DNA of 64,000 nucleotides from Yponomeuta sedellus (GCA_934045075.1 OW203731.1:14207062-14271061); one strand, 5' to 3'. Numbered from the stretch's first letter, positions 31,947 to 43,385 are shown. Notes: generated by a model not told the origin, from the sequence alone. Made by a program: numbers and translations.

Positions 31947-34900
31947 CTCATTTATGTTCTACTTGTCTACCGATCACGAGAGGGATCAAAAGTAGAACAA
32001 AAAGTAAAAGCAGTAGGACTAGGTACATATTTTTTTACAAATTGGGAGACTTGACAACCCTGCCAAATAAGGACAAACTCACATAAATGCGCACTGATTG
32101 ATGCAATGAAAAATGACGCGACAATGTTTTGAGAAATTGCGTCCTCGAGGCCGGACCTTTGTACGAGAAACCAGAATAGGGGTTTATTACATGCATAACT
32201 TAAAACACCATAAAGTATGAAACCGGCTTAGCCTAGTGGCGGCTTTGAATTGTGCCCGTAATCAAGAGGAAGTGAGCGAGGAAGTGTGAAGACGATGTGC
32301 GCATTTACTTTCTATTACTTATATTTAGAGTCTAGCGGCAATGATTCAGTAATTTGTCCACTTGCAGTGTCCGTCATATTTTTCGTTGAAGCAATGGGCA
32401 TTGATCAGGGAGGCATCGATTGTCGTAAAGTGAAAACTATTTCGAGGAATAGGGATACTGATTTTTACTATTAGGGGTTTATTAGGTAAAATAAAAACGG
32501 ATTATTAATATTTATCGCAAAATAAAGTTCACTTAATTTTTCTTCCAATGACGTCATCATTGGCTCTTAAGCAGTAGTTCCACTGCCTACAAATATTTAA
32601 AAAAAATTCGTCAACTACAACATTTGTCAAACATCAACTATTTTTTATCATGAATAAATTCAATGACGTCATACTTACAAAACTTTAAATAATTATTAAA
32701 AAAAATTATTACATCAAAAATTAAGAAAATGTTCAAATTAGTTTCTTGTATTAGTCTATATTTTAGATTTGTAGAATAAAAAATAGGATGTAACAATGCC
32801 CATTATTATTTTTTGAGCATAGGCCATAGACGCATTGGTATGAACACATAACCGCGCGACTGCTTTTCATGGACGTCAAGGAAGTTGAAATGAAATGAAA
32901 AGGATTTATTCAAAGTAGCGCAGAAACTGCGGCTTAATAAACGTTACAAGTCAAACTAAGTCCATTTATAATTCTAGATCATTTTAGAGAAAAAATTGAC
33001 AAAAAAACTCCAAACTTCGTCTATTCAAAGTTGACTTTACATAACTATTATAAAACATAGAACTCATGCATTGTACTAGCTTTAATTTCAACTAAATAAT
33101 CCTTTATGTTATAGTAGCTCTTTTGGCATAAAGTATACTTAACAGGCAAGCTCATATCTTCAGGGATTTTATTATAGAACCGTATTCAATGTCCCATCAA
33201 GGATGTATGTATAAACCTTTGCCAGCCTACATCTTGGAAACGAAAGTGTATGGTTGTTTCTAGTAATTACATTGTGTCGGCTAGCTACAGTTTTAAAGTT
33301 AGTACTGATATTTTTCCTGACATACACAATGTGTTCCTAGATAGACTGACCGGTTAACTGTTATTGAAGTGCAATACTCTCGGATTGACGTAGGGGAAGG
33401 GAAGGCAGACAGCAGTGTTGTCTGGTTGAGTCCAAACGCGGCGTAAGATTTTGTTTCGCTTTTGTGCACCTTTGATTAGGGGGATGACCGCTTGACTTTT
33501 GACGTGGTGGTCATTACAAGCTACATTGTAATAAGTAAATCATATGAGTGAATAGTTATTTATCTACGTCTTATTTTACAGAGCCTTTGTATGTCATTTC
33601 TTTGTGAGGACGAACATTGCAAGCAGTAGACGTTTACCATCTTAAAGCTTAAGTTTTAGCAACGAACAACTTTTTTATCGGTGTCAGAGTTGATTACAAT
33701 ATTTCCACCGATGAAGAAGATCGAAACAGCAATTATTCAATTAAACATCTTGTAATCTACTTGTAATCTTCGTTCACTCGTTCACAGCATTAATTTATAG
33801 ATTACTTTGTTTTAAATTACCTAAAGAATTATTTGATAGCATTAGGGTAGTTACAGACTAAAAAGAAAAAAAAATTGTTATTCGCTAATAAATTGCAAGT
33901 TATTATATCATAAAAAGTGAAAATTTTCTTTATCATACAAAGGGAGACATTATTTAATACAAATATTTCATTTATGAATGCAATGAGATTCGTTTATAGG
34001 TTTCTCTTTTTCTAAGTAGGTGGCACGTTCACTTTGTACAATTTTTTGATACGCAATTATTCTGAAAGTCACAACGTGTATAAAACAAAATTCTCGTCTG
34101 AAAAAATATCGTCGTAGTGTTTAAAAATGTATGTTTTGTTTCTTTACTACATTCATTTCACGTAAATTTATCGAATACAATAAGCGATTTAGAACAAATC
34201 AGCTTTGTTTCAGTACCAAGCTAATAAGCCGATACCAACTTTGAAACAATGTTGATATCAACTCAAACCTTTTGCATAATGCTAAATGCACTTGGGTGGC
34301 CAATAAATAGATGTAACTCATGCACCTAGCTGGACATTATAGCAGACTCAATGAAATATCTATTACCTACAAACAGAGTTAGAATTTGTGCAAATCGAAC
34401 TTTATGGCTACAAAATTAATTGCCACTGAGTAACAAAATGCCTACTGAGATCGTGCAATCGATTAAGATGCCTCCGGCTTCTTTTTCAAAATGTACTCAT
34501 TTATAATTTGGACCTTTTTTAAAAGCCGTAAAGTCTAAAATGGAGTAGTGAGTATAGAACCAAATCTCAATACTTGATGTAGCAAAATATACTATATTGC
34601 TAAGAAATAAAGGCCACATAGATTTCCTGAATGACGATAGTGTACGAGATAAGGTATAGACGTTCGTCACAGTGAGTGATTTGTCAAGCGTAGAGCTCGT
34701 TAGTCCAGGTGTCTGACTACAGCCAAAACATAGAAGATTCAGAAAGTCTCTTTTTCAATATTAAATTAGTGTCAGCTTGTGAGGCATATGAGTACGGGAA
34801 TCCGGAAATCCAAGTTCAAAACACCGTAGTTTGTAAGTCAATGTGTAACTTTTTAACCTGAATATTTTAAAAGCAGGCGGTATAAGTTTGAGCCCTAACC

Positions 34901-35742
34901 CTAAGTCTGTAGAGTATCTATTTGCGGGTGGCATAGCTCCCAAACCATTTTGATGCAAGTTTTTTAATTCAATATCGCGATTGAATTAAAAAACTATAAT
35001 TAGAGAATGAAGAAAAATTCATTCCTTAATTATTGTTACCTAAAAGTGTAAGAGATCTCTGATTACTATCTCTATTTAATTAAAATGGAATTGGAGATTA
35101 ATTAAGTGCACACCGTTTTAAAAACAAGTAGGTAATTATCAACATACATTTCTAAGAACTTCACGTAAGACGAATATTCACCTTCTGTTTGTATTGCGTT
35201 CCACATCTACGGAGTCATTGTTTTGTTCATCCATCTATCTTTGTTGCACGATAGAGCTTAGGTATTTTTGTACCAGCTTATTTAGCTGCTTTTACTCTAG
35301 ATAAAAATCTTCTATTTCTAACGTGACTAATAATACTTTGAGGGATTTAGAAGTTTTAGGATTTTTGATTGGTTTTGTTCACAATAAGATTCGACCTCCG
35401 TGGACATACTTTGGGATGTACTAGCGAATGGCAAGATACCCGAACACGATGTGTGCAAGCAACGAATAAATGTAGTGAATGTTGAAGAAACAAAAGAGGT
35501 TTTTGGGGATTGTGGCAAGAAGCAAACAATGGTCTCGACCTCTCTCTTTGAAATACAAGCGTGAGTTTAGGAAAATCAATGAAGATTTGCGATTGATAGC
35601 ATACGCAATAGTTGGTACCTAACTAAGTTGTTTATGTACTTTCTCCCATCTCCCTCCGCAAATTTTCTTTTGAACTCAGAAAATAGAAGCAAAAGTAGAA
35701 AAAATCTTTCAATAGCCTAGGTTTGAGTTAAAATTAATATAC
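31947..35742. other. Long AT-rich non-coding stretch
   Basis: No gene supported. A perfect 16-bp hairpin lies at 34,958-34,973 and 34,980-34,995 (loop ATCGCG). The stretch is otherwise free of the repeat families found elsewhere in the window. Short open frames (62-65 codons) are typical of AT-rich chance. Confidence 0.45.
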
Positions 35743-35747
35743 AACAT

Positions 35748-36130
35748 TGGACGGTTTAAAGAGAGGGATGGAAACGCGTACCTGGTTCGCTTGTAGCGTG
35801 GCGTGCCGATGGTGGTAGGTGGCGTGCCTTGGCGACTGTCTTCCCTTCAACCTTCCACTACGTGTGTTTTCCTTGATGAGTTTTCTTGCACCGGATGGAA
35901 TTGGCGCGGTCGAGATGTTCGTGATCACGGTTTTGCCGTTGACGGGGCCAGTATTCGAAGCTGGTCGACCGAACAGTCCGTGCAACACCACGATTTCTTT
36001 CAGACTCTCTTTGACAGCTTGTCACCGGTGTTTTTCTTCATGCACCCGCGTTTCCAATAGGATGGGGATTTGGGGGGTGGGAGGGAAAAATATTGAAGGC
36101 CCTACTTGGCGCTAAATTCAAAACCTAACA
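35748..36130 (-). repeat. 3' LTR of the BEL/Pao element
   Basis: 383 bp, the same length as the 5' LTR. Only two differences were seen between them: G/A near 35,790 and T/A near 35,940. In element orientation it starts TGTTAGGTTTTG and ends AAACCGTCCA. Short frames inside the LTR are not genes. Confidence 0.95.
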
Positions 36131-36150
36131 TAATCGCCCCCCAAAGAGCT
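36131..36150 (-). other. Polypurine tract region
   Basis: On the minus strand CTTTGGGGGGCGATTA abuts the 3' LTR, the expected place for plus-strand priming. The purine run is short (GGGGGG) but well placed. Confidence 0.6.
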
Positions 36151-36306
36151 ACCCAGCTCTTTCATAAAGAATCGCAACACGGCAAGGTTGAACATGTGGA
36201 ACAAGTTGAAGTTGATGTCCTAAATAATAAGCCCTTTGAAAAACTTAAGTTGATTAACCTAACTAAACCTAAACTACGTAAAAAAAATCCTTTTTCTTCT
36301 TTAAAG

Positions 36307-39300
36307 TTAAGCTTCTGTGTCACTCTTAGGGAGTGGACACACCTTAGAAACAGAGCGGAGGCAGAACCCAGCGCTAGTTTTAAGCTTGACAACCCGTACC
36401 ACACCATCACTGCCGGGGTGGAGCTCGGACACTCGACCTGACCGCCATTGCAGAGGAGGCAAATTATCCTCTTTAATAAGAACTAAATCCCCGACCTGTA
36501 CATTAGGGATACCCTTTGTCCACTTGGCCCTCTGCTGCAATAAGGTCAAGTATTCCAGCTGCCACCTGCGCCAGAAATGCTGCGATATCTGCCGTAAAAG
36601 TTGCCAACGATTGACACGAGAAATCGGAGTATGCTCAAAACAAAATTCAGGAGGGGAGACCAGCGGTTGCCCGATTAAAAAATGCCCGGGTGTGAGAGGA
36701 TCTAGACTGGTAGGATCGTCGGACGAGCCACACAAGGGGCGCGAGTTAAGCACCGCCTCGATTCTTGCGAAGATTGTGGTAAGTTCCTCGAACGAGAGGA
36801 TCTGGTCACCTATGGTCCGCTTAAATAATTGTTTTGCCGATTTTACAGCACTTTCCCAAATTCCTCCCATGTGAGGACTGTAAGGAGGATTCATGTGCCA
36901 GGAAACGTTGAGGTCCCTTAACCTTGCACTGAGATCCGGATTATTTTGCCGCATGAAAGTTTCTGCTTCCGAAAGATAGCGTTTACCTCCCTGAAAATTC
37001 TTCCCACAGTCCGTGTAAACATCAGACACCGTACCTCGCCGGGAAACGAATCTCTGAAAGCAAGCCAAGAAAGCTTCTGTGGATAAGTCTGACGTGACCT
37101 CGATGTGTATCGCCTTGACGACGAGACACACGAAGATACAGACATAGGCCTTCCTGATCTTTGCATTGCGAACTGTCGATACCTTTATGTTAAAAGGTCC
37201 CGCAAAATCTATACCCACCTTCAAGAAAGGACGGGCCTGACGCACACGGGCTGGCGGGAGATTGCCCATGATGGGCTCCAGGGGTTTTGCCTTGAGCTGA
37301 CTACAGCGCCTACACTGGAAGATTCTGTGCCGTACCACGCGACGAACTGAAACGATCCAAAATCTTTGCCGCAAAATTGTGATAAGACACGAAGCACCAG
37401 CGTGTAGATGCAACTTGTGATAGTAGTCGATAATAAGATTTGTTAGATGATGGGCCTTAGGAAGCAAAATTGGATGCTTAACTTGGAAGGGCAAATTGGA
37501 ATGCTTAAGTCGGCCACCTACTCTTAGTAAACCTTCAGAATCGACAAATGGTTGTAGGCGAGACATGGAGACATCTTTCAAGGCATTTTTTGACTTAAGT
37601 GCTTGAAAGTGTCCATGAAAAACCTCCTCTTGCACCAACTTTATTGCTCTATGCAGAGCACCCTCAAGTTCCCCTACCGATAAAGAACCTTGTTTTCTCT
37701 GTTGTGTTTGGTGACTGGCGTTGAAAACAAAACGCAACAACCACGCTATGACGTATTTTAACCTTGTCAGTGAACTGTAACGCGCAATAAGTGGACATGG
37801 AGCGACCTCCTCTTGTTTTGTACTGATGCTTAGAGTCGTTCCCGCATCAGCTCCCTTGAGCTCTTGACTTTCCGGATCAACAACCAAGTTTTCAGGCCAA
37901 GCGTCGGGATCCGCCCTTAACCAGTCTGGAGACCACCAGAGATTGTGCTCTATAATTTCCTTTGGCAGCAAACCTCTGCTAGCACAGTCTGCCGGATTTA
38001 GAGCGGTGGGTACGTACCGCCAGCTGATATAAGGCCCTAGTCCTTGAATCTGGGATACTCGGTTTCCTTCAAATGTCTTAAGCTTGTGAGGAGGCGTTCG
38101 AAGCCAGTGTAAAACGATTGTAGAGTCACACCAAGCAACGGTACTATCAATTTTTACTCTACGCTGCAAAATGTCCCGGACACGCCCGATTAAGCCGACC
38201 AGTAAAACTGCACCACAGAGCTCTAGTTGAGGAATGGTACGCCGCTGCCTAGTCGGAGCAACTCTAGTTTTTGCTAGAAGTAAATTAACTACAACCTTTC
38301 CGTTGCAATCCTCAACCCGAAGATAAACCACAGCTCCAAACGCTCGCTCGGATGCATCACAGAAGCCTAGAATGTCAATTCGCATAGGATCTTTGCTGAA
38401 AATAAACCTTGGAAGATGTGGATGACGTAAAAGGTCGAATCCAGCTGTGAAAGAATCCCATGAATCAGAAAGCTCTTGAGGCAGTGTATCGTCCCACGAA
38501 AGATCTGTGCGCAGCCACAACTGCTGCATGATAAGTTTGGCGTACAGAATCACTGGAGCTAAATAGTCACAAGGGTCGTACACCTGTGCGATGTTAGATA
38601 GAATTTGCCGTTTAGTGGAGCATGGACTGAGTGTCCCGGTGCGAAAAATAAGATGATCACACTCAGCATTCCACTCTATCCCCAATACCTTAAATACCTT
38701 GTCCCCTGATTCGTTGAATCGAAAGGGCAGCTCAAGATGATCAGTTGGATAGTCCCTTAAAATTTCCTTTTTGTTGCTCACCCATTTTCGTACAGCTAAC
38801 CCTCCCTGTCCTAGCACCTCAACAATTTGACGCTGTAGCTCCCTAGCTGACTCTACATCAGAACTACCAGTGACTACGTCATCTACGAAAGTATCCTCCT
38901 TGAGGGCACGAGCACCCTCTGGGTGAGTGGCTTCATTCAGCATAGCTAGCTCGTGCACGACGCGCATGGCCAGGTACGCAGAGCTTGAAACGCCATAAGT
39001 GACGGTGGTAAGCTCGAACTGCTGCAGAGGCTTGTTAGGAGAATCGCGCCAGAAGATGGTCTGATATTTGCAGTCATCATCGTGAAGACGGATTTGGCGA
39101 TACATCTGCTTGATGTCACAGGTGAAAACTACAGGATGCGTGCGAAAACGCAACACAATGTCCTCAATGTTATGTTGAAGTTTAGGGCCTGACATCAACA
39201 CCTGGTTAAGTGAGATGCCCGAGCTGCTTGGGGCGGATGCGTCGAAAACCGCCCGAAGCTTTGTGGAACTGCTATTCTCATTTAACACTCCATGGTGTGG

Positions 39301-41502
39301 TATGTAATACCTGCCTTCTGATGAGTCACTGGACACTGGCCTCATATGGCCTGACTCTAGATAGTCCGCCATGAAGGCTGTATACCTTTCCTTAAGCTGC
39401 TCTGATTTGAGAAGCTTGCGCTCAAGATTGTAAAACCGCTTGAGGGCAGACGCCTGAGTGTTCCCCAATGGCTTACGAATAGACTTAAAAGGCAGCCTAA
39501 CTACGAAGCGACCAGTGTCATCCCTTGAATGAGTGTCCACAAAATGCCTTTCGCACAATAGATCCTCAGGGTCCTGTATGTTTGGCGAGGGTGGCTCCTC
39601 GGTTTCCCAGAACCGAGCAAGCATGCCGTCCAAATCCACTGCACTGTGTAGAGAGACGTCTCTACATTTCAACACTTGGTGCTCCACCGGCGCTCTACCC
39701 AACAATACCCAACCGAATAGAGAGGAGTGAGCAGTAGGTAATCCCTGTCCCAGACTTTGCCGTTTACCATCAAAGATTTCATTATAAAGATCAACTCCAA
39801 TAAGTAAGTCGATGGGGCCGGGAGCTGAGAAATTGCCATCAGCAAGTGGGAGCAAAGTGTCTCTACACTTTTCTTGCACAGCAGATGAAACTGTTATACT
39901 AGGAAGAGAACCTGTAATATGTTTGACTACTACAGCTGAAGTGATAAGAGGAGTGTGACTGTTATCATGGAGCGACTTGATAACACATTGGACTCTACCA
40001 TTTGTATGTTGACTATTTGAACCTCCCAAACCAAATAAAGCACCAGAATTTGAACGAGTCAGTCGCAATTTCTGGGCGAGGTTCTCTGTCATTATGCTAA
40101 CCTGTGAACCACTATCCAATAGAGCTCGAGCTGTATGAACATGTCCGTTAATGTCCTGGACTCCTACCATGGCCGTACCTAAGAGCATAGTGGACCCAAG
40201 ATGAGCACTATGTTCACTACGAGACTGGACTGTGGACCCAAATGTCGACACAGCAGTCCCGGAGACCTGTGGAGCAGGATTACCTATCCCTTGGTGTTGT
40301 TGTTGTTCAATATGAAGTTTAGTATGGTGCCTACCTTGACATATTGAACACCTACTCTTTGATAAACATTTTTTGACAAAATGTGGCCTTAAACAATTGA
40401 AACATAGCTCACTTTTTATGACAAGCTCCCTGCGTTGACCCGGTGTCAATGCATTGAATTTGTCACAGTTGTAAACACTATGTTCCCCCTTACAAATACA
40501 GCAGACAAAAGTACTGACTGTTAGTGTTGATTTTGTTGGGTTAGTGGCAGACCCACTAGAGCCGCTGAATCCCTTTGACACACCGACAGCTTCCAACACC
40601 CTGAGCTGATTTTCTAAAAAACTAAGCAAAGTGTCAAAGCTAGGAATATCCTGAGGCGAACCACTGAGACTAAGTTCGAACCTACTGCGTAACTCGGAGG
40701 GCAGTTTCCTAGATATGATATGCAACATTACAAAACTCCACGACTTGACGTCAAATCCTAATGCCGCTAGAGCCTGCATATTCTCCTTTAGTGTATTAAC
40801 CATTTTGCGAAGAGCATTTGTGTTTTGTTGATTTAAAGTAGCAATATTTAATATACTTTCCAAATGTTTGTCAGCTATAAGCCTTTTGTTCTCATACCTA
40901 TCCTTCAGTAGCGTCAAAGCAACCTTATAATTTTGTTCCGAGAGTGGTAAATGTTTGATGAGATTCAATGGTTCCTTTTCAAGAATGCTCAGTAGATAGT
41001 GCATCTTTTGAATATCATTCAAATCCTGATTTTGATGAATAAGACTATCAAACAAAGCTATGAAGTTAGGCCATTCTGTATAAACCCCTGAGAATGTACC
41101 TAAGTTGATTTTTGGAAGACAAAACTGAGTAGATTTAGGTTTGCTAGCCTCAGGCCTCTGTGCCATTTGCTCCACGATACTATCCCGCATAACTTCGATC
41201 GAGTAGTACACCTCATTATATTTGTTAAACCTGGCGTTAGTCTCATCCTGCTGCCTTTCATCTGAGCACTCCGTTATAAACGAATTAAAAGCCTGATGGT
41301 AACGATCGCGGAACAACTGTGCATCCTTGTAACGAGCTTTAAATGATGCAAGACGCGCTGGATTCAACTCCGTTATGTTCGTGTACAATTCTTCAGCTAT
41401 CTTATACAAACCACTTATATAAGTTTCATACGAGGCCATCGCTACGGCATGAGCACTTCGCACTCCTTTTTTAAGTTGTTGCTCTTCCTTATCCTTAGTC
41501 AT
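36307..41502 (-). CDS. BEL/Pao gag-pol polyprotein, intact
   Basis: The first ATG is at 41,500-41,502; the frame is open further upstream but only with a GTG. It gives 1,731 residues with no stop or frameshift. Gag: a DUF1759-like region at about 130-300, then three zinc knuckles at 334-346, 367-379 and 385-397 (CX2CX3HX4C twice, the third ending in H). Protease: LLDSGSQ, D463. Reverse transcriptase: TCDIKQMY (D796) and FVDD (D874, D875). RNase H: GFCDAS (D1049), E1094, D1126. Integrase: zinc-binding H1362, H1367, C1397, C1400; catalytic D1432, D1498, E1550 (with GGIWES). A DUF5641-like C-terminal domain covers about 1640-1725. The protein would make and integrate cDNA of the element. Every catalytic residue I looked for is present. 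Confidence 0.95.
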   Translation of the reverse strand: MTKDKEEQQLKKGVRSAHAVAMASYETYISGLYKIAEELYTNITELNPARLASFKARYKDAQLFRDRYHQAFNSFITECSDERQQDETNARFNKYNEVYYSIEVMRDSIVEQMAQRPEASKPKSTQFCLPKINLGTFSGVYTEWPNFIALFDSLIHQNQDLNDIQKMHYLLSILEKEPLNLIKHLPLSEQNYKVALTLLKDRYENKRLIADKHLESILNIATLNQQNTNALRKMVNTLKENMQALAALGFDVKSWSFVMLHIISRKLPSELRSRFELSLSGSPQDIPSFDTLLSFLENQLRVLEAVGVSKGFSGSSGSATNPTKSTLTVSTFVCCICKGEHSVYNCDKFNALTPGQRRELVIKSELCFNCLRPHFVKKCLSKSRCSICQGRHHTKLHIEQQQHQGIGNPAPQVSGTAVSTFGSTVQSRSEHSAHLGSTMLLGTAMVGVQDINGHVHTARALLDSGSQVSIMTENLAQKLRLTRSNSGALFGLGGSNSQHTNGRVQCVIKSLHDNSHTPLITSAVVVKHITGSLPSITVSSAVQEKCRDTLLPLADGNFSAPGPIDLLIGVDLYNEIFDGKRQSLGQGLPTAHSSLFGWVLLGRAPVEHQVLKCRDVSLHSAVDLDGMLARFWETEEPPSPNIQDPEDLLCERHFVDTHSRDDTGRFVVRLPFKSIRKPLGNTQASALKRFYNLERKLLKSEQLKERYTAFMADYLESGHMRPVSSDSSEGRYYIPHHGVLNENSSSTKLRAVFDASAPSSSGISLNQVLMSGPKLQHNIEDIVLRFRTHPVVFTCDIKQMYRQIRLHDDDCKYQTIFWRDSPNKPLQQFELTTVTYGVSSSAYLAMRVVHELAMLNEATHPEGARALKEDTFVDDVVTGSSDVESARELQRQIVEVLGQGGLAVRKWVSNKKEILRDYPTDHLELPFRFNESGDKVFKVLGIEWNAECDHLIFRTGTLSPCSTKRQILSNIAQVYDPCDYLAPVILYAKLIMQQLWLRTDLSWDDTLPQELSDSWDSFTAGFDLLRHPHLPRFIFSKDPMRIDILGFCDASERAFGAVVYLRVEDCNGKVVVNLLLAKTRVAPTRQRRTIPQLELCGAVLLVGLIGRVRDILQRRVKIDSTVAWCDSTIVLHWLRTPPHKLKTFEGNRVSQIQGLGPYISWRYVPTALNPADCASRGLLPKEIIEHNLWWSPDWLRADPDAWPENLVVDPESQELKGADAGTTLSISTKQEEVAPCPLIARYSSLTRLKYVIAWLLRFVFNASHQTQQRKQGSLSVGELEGALHRAIKLVQEEVFHGHFQALKSKNALKDVSMSRLQPFVDSEGLLRVGGRLKHSNLPFQVKHPILLPKAHHLTNLIIDYYHKLHLHAGASCLITILRQRFWIVSVRRVVRHRIFQCRRCSQLKAKPLEPIMGNLPPARVRQARPFLKVGIDFAGPFNIKVSTVRNAKIRKAYVCIFVCLVVKAIHIEVTSDLSTEAFLACFQRFVSRRGTVSDVYTDCGKNFQGGKRYLSEAETFMRQNNPDLSARLRDLNVSWHMNPPYSPHMGGIWESAVKSAKQLFKRTIGDQILSFEELTTIFARIEAVLNSRPLCGSSDDPTSLDPLTPGHFLIGQPLVSPPEFCFEHTPISRVNRWQLLRQISQHFWRRWQLEYLTLLQQRAKWTKGIPNVQVGDLVLIKEDNLPPLQWRSGRVSELHPGSDGVVRVVKLKTSAGFCLRSVSKVCPLPKSDTEA

Positions 41503-41847
41503 TGTTAAGGAATAGGTATTATTCCGCAAAATAGAAGCAAAGCAAAACAAAACCACAACAATACAACTTCAACTTTTATCACAGATAACTTAAATTTGTC
41601 ACTTTGACATTTAAGTGTTGCCAACAAATTAGGTTGCGTTTCAATATTAATTCTAGTGATGTGCAAAACCGGTAAATGAAAGCGAATGAATTTTAGTACC
41701 ATAGACAAAATACAGGAAGTGACATTTAAAACCCCAACAAATTCAAAATGGTGATTCGACTGGAAAATTACCCCCAAATGTATGAAATTAGAAAAAAAAT
41801 ATTTTTTAGGTAGGAAATAAGATGATTGCCTTGAAAACAAGATGATT

Positions 41848-41865
41848 ATCCGGCTCGAAGGACCA
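41848..41865 (-). other. Primer-binding site for tRNA-Tyr
   Basis: The plus strand ATCCGGCTCGAAGGACCA equals the 3' end of insect tRNA-Tyr including CCA, so the element RNA (minus sense) is complementary to it over 18 nt. It lies 6 nt inside the 5' LTR boundary. The tRNA match is from my knowledge of the acceptor CGAAGGA. Confidence 0.85.
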
Positions 41866-41871
41866 ATTTCA

Positions 41872-42254
41872 TGGACGGTTTAAAGAGAGGGATGGAAACG
41901 CGTACCTGGTTCACTTGTAGCGTGGCGTGCCGATGGTGGTAGGTGGCGTGCCTTGGCGACTGTCTTCCCTTCAACCTTCCACTACGTGTGTTTTCCTTGA
42001 TGAGTTTTCTTGCACCGGATGGAATTGGCGCGGTCGAGATGTTCGTGATCACGGTTTTGCCGTAGACGGGGCCAGTATTCGAAGCTGGTCGACCGAACAG
42101 TCCGTGCAACACCACGATTTCTTTCAGACTCTCTTTGACAGCTTGTCACCGGTGTTTTTCTTCATGCACCCGCGTTTCCAATAGGATGGGGATTTGGGGG
42201 GTGGGAGGGAAAAATATTGAAGGCCCTACTTGGCGCTAAATTCAAAACCTAACA
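41872..42254 (-). repeat. 5' LTR of the BEL/Pao element
   Basis: 383 bp, nearly identical to the 3' LTR. It should carry the element promoter. No clear TATA box was seen, so transcription may use an initiator-type start. The leader to the gag ATG is about 370 bp. Confidence 0.95.
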
Positions 42255-42421
42255 AACATGATACAACTAAAGTAGATATAAAGGTACCTTAAAGGTTTCT
42301 GCTCAGCTTAATGTGCTGCAATGCAAGGCTACGGGGCTGATTTTCAGCAGATGCCTGAAAGCTTGAAGTTAAACTGATCTATGTACTTATCGAAAACTAA
42401 ACAAAACAAAACTAAACAAAT

Positions 42422-42640
42422 ACGTACAGGCAGCGACATAATACAGAGAATATTGTAAAGAGGTTCGAAATTTCACTTATGCCGGTGAGTCGCCCATTAG
42501 CTCAGTTGGAAAGAGCGCTGGCACGGATAGCCAGAGGTCGCGGGTTCGAATCTCGGCATGGGTGGAATTTTTAGCCTCTAAATTAGTTTTTAAAATTGTC
42601 CTTAGCACGGGTTAGTGCATTAAAAAAAATATATTTACAA
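42422..42640 (+). repeat. tRNA-like dispersed unit T1, copy with best cloverleaf
   Basis: The tRNA-like core spans about 42,491-42,565: A box TAGCTCAGTTGG, anticodon stem CTGGC/GCCAG, B box GGTTCGAATCT. Acceptor CGCCCAT pairs with ATGGGTG. The anticodon loop ACGGATA has C instead of T33, so a functional tRNA is unlikely. It is flanked by GAGGTTCGAAATTTCAC and the near-complement GTGGAATTTTTAGCCTC. Just 5' lies ACGTACAGGCAGCGACA, which is inverted relative to the 57.4-kb copy. The 3' tail is A-rich. Confidence 0.8.
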
Positions 42641-43249
42641 TAAATCCTTTAATACGTTACTATTTATTAGATAAATTTTTGTATAGTTAATAAATATTGT
42701 TTGGATATAAATTTAAAACAATTATTAAAAGGGGAATCTCTAGTAAGGCAGAATATGGTTTCAACATTTGGTTAACATGGTGTTATTATTATATTTTTCT
42801 CCCATTAAAACCGCGAAATCATGTTTTTGTTGTTGATAATATGATATTTTTGTTAGGAACACACTATGTAGGCCTGTGTGTAAGATTTCCCAAGCATTAG
42901 CACTATCTGCCGCTACATTACCAACAACCTCTCTGGAAGTAGTAGCATAACTGCAGCATCTAATCAATATTTCGCACAAGCCATACTATCCCTTCGGTAA
43001 GTTCCACAACTCAAACGTTTGCTTCTTAGAAATTTTAAGCAATTCCTAGGAACTGAGGAAGCTGCATCATTCACGAGGCTACTCGTACACCATATGAATA
43101 CGATGAACTACAATGTAAGTGTTGAGTACCGGAGGCGGAACATTGTACGCATTATGTGTTACGATAATTATTATTTGGATCTATAGTAGATCACGGCTTA
43201 GATGTATAGATCTTAGATAAATGGATTTTGGGTCAAGATCATTTTTATT
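42641..43249. other. Non-coding stretch, nothing recognised
   Basis: AT-rich; the two opposed short frames at 42,697-42,979 overlap and have no motif. Confidence 0.4.
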
Positions 43250-43385
43250 CGTTATCAACCCTTTGTATGTCCAAACTGCTGGGGCACGGGTCTATTCTTA
43301 AATAGCAGGAAGGTTAAGCCATACTCCACCACAGGGGCCAAGTCCGGGTGGGTGGAGGATCGGAAGACAGTGGCAGGCCTTATTA
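43250..43385 (+). repeat. Dispersed repeat D1, 3'-truncated copy
   Basis: CGTTATCAACCCTTTGTATG, GGGCACGGGTC, CAGGAAGGTTAAGCCATAC and CAAGTCCGGGTGGGTGG are present. The copy stops after GGCAGGCCTTATTA. Confidence 0.65.

Larger units (their letters stand above)
35743..42259 (-). mobile_element. Complete BEL/Pao LTR retrotransposon
   Basis: The element is 35,748-42,254 (6,507 bp) and lies on the minus strand, flanked by the 5-bp target duplication AACAT (35,743-35,747 and 42,255-42,259). It has two 383-bp LTRs starting TG and ending CA in element orientation, a tRNA-Tyr primer-binding site, a single gag-pol frame and a purine-rich tract before the 3' LTR. The domain order gag-protease-RT-RNase H-integrase and the 5-bp duplication fit BEL/Pao. 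No envelope-like frame is present. Near-identical LTRs and the open frame point to recent insertion and possible activity. Confidence 0.97.

Noticed and set aside
35734..36115. Open frames of 85-98 codons in the LTRs (also 41,846-42,184)
   Set aside because: The same frames occur in both LTRs and have no protein-like motif; they are LTR sequence.
36162..39737. Open frames inside the BEL/Pao gag-pol region in other frames
   Set aside because: Shadows of the 1,731-codon polyprotein.
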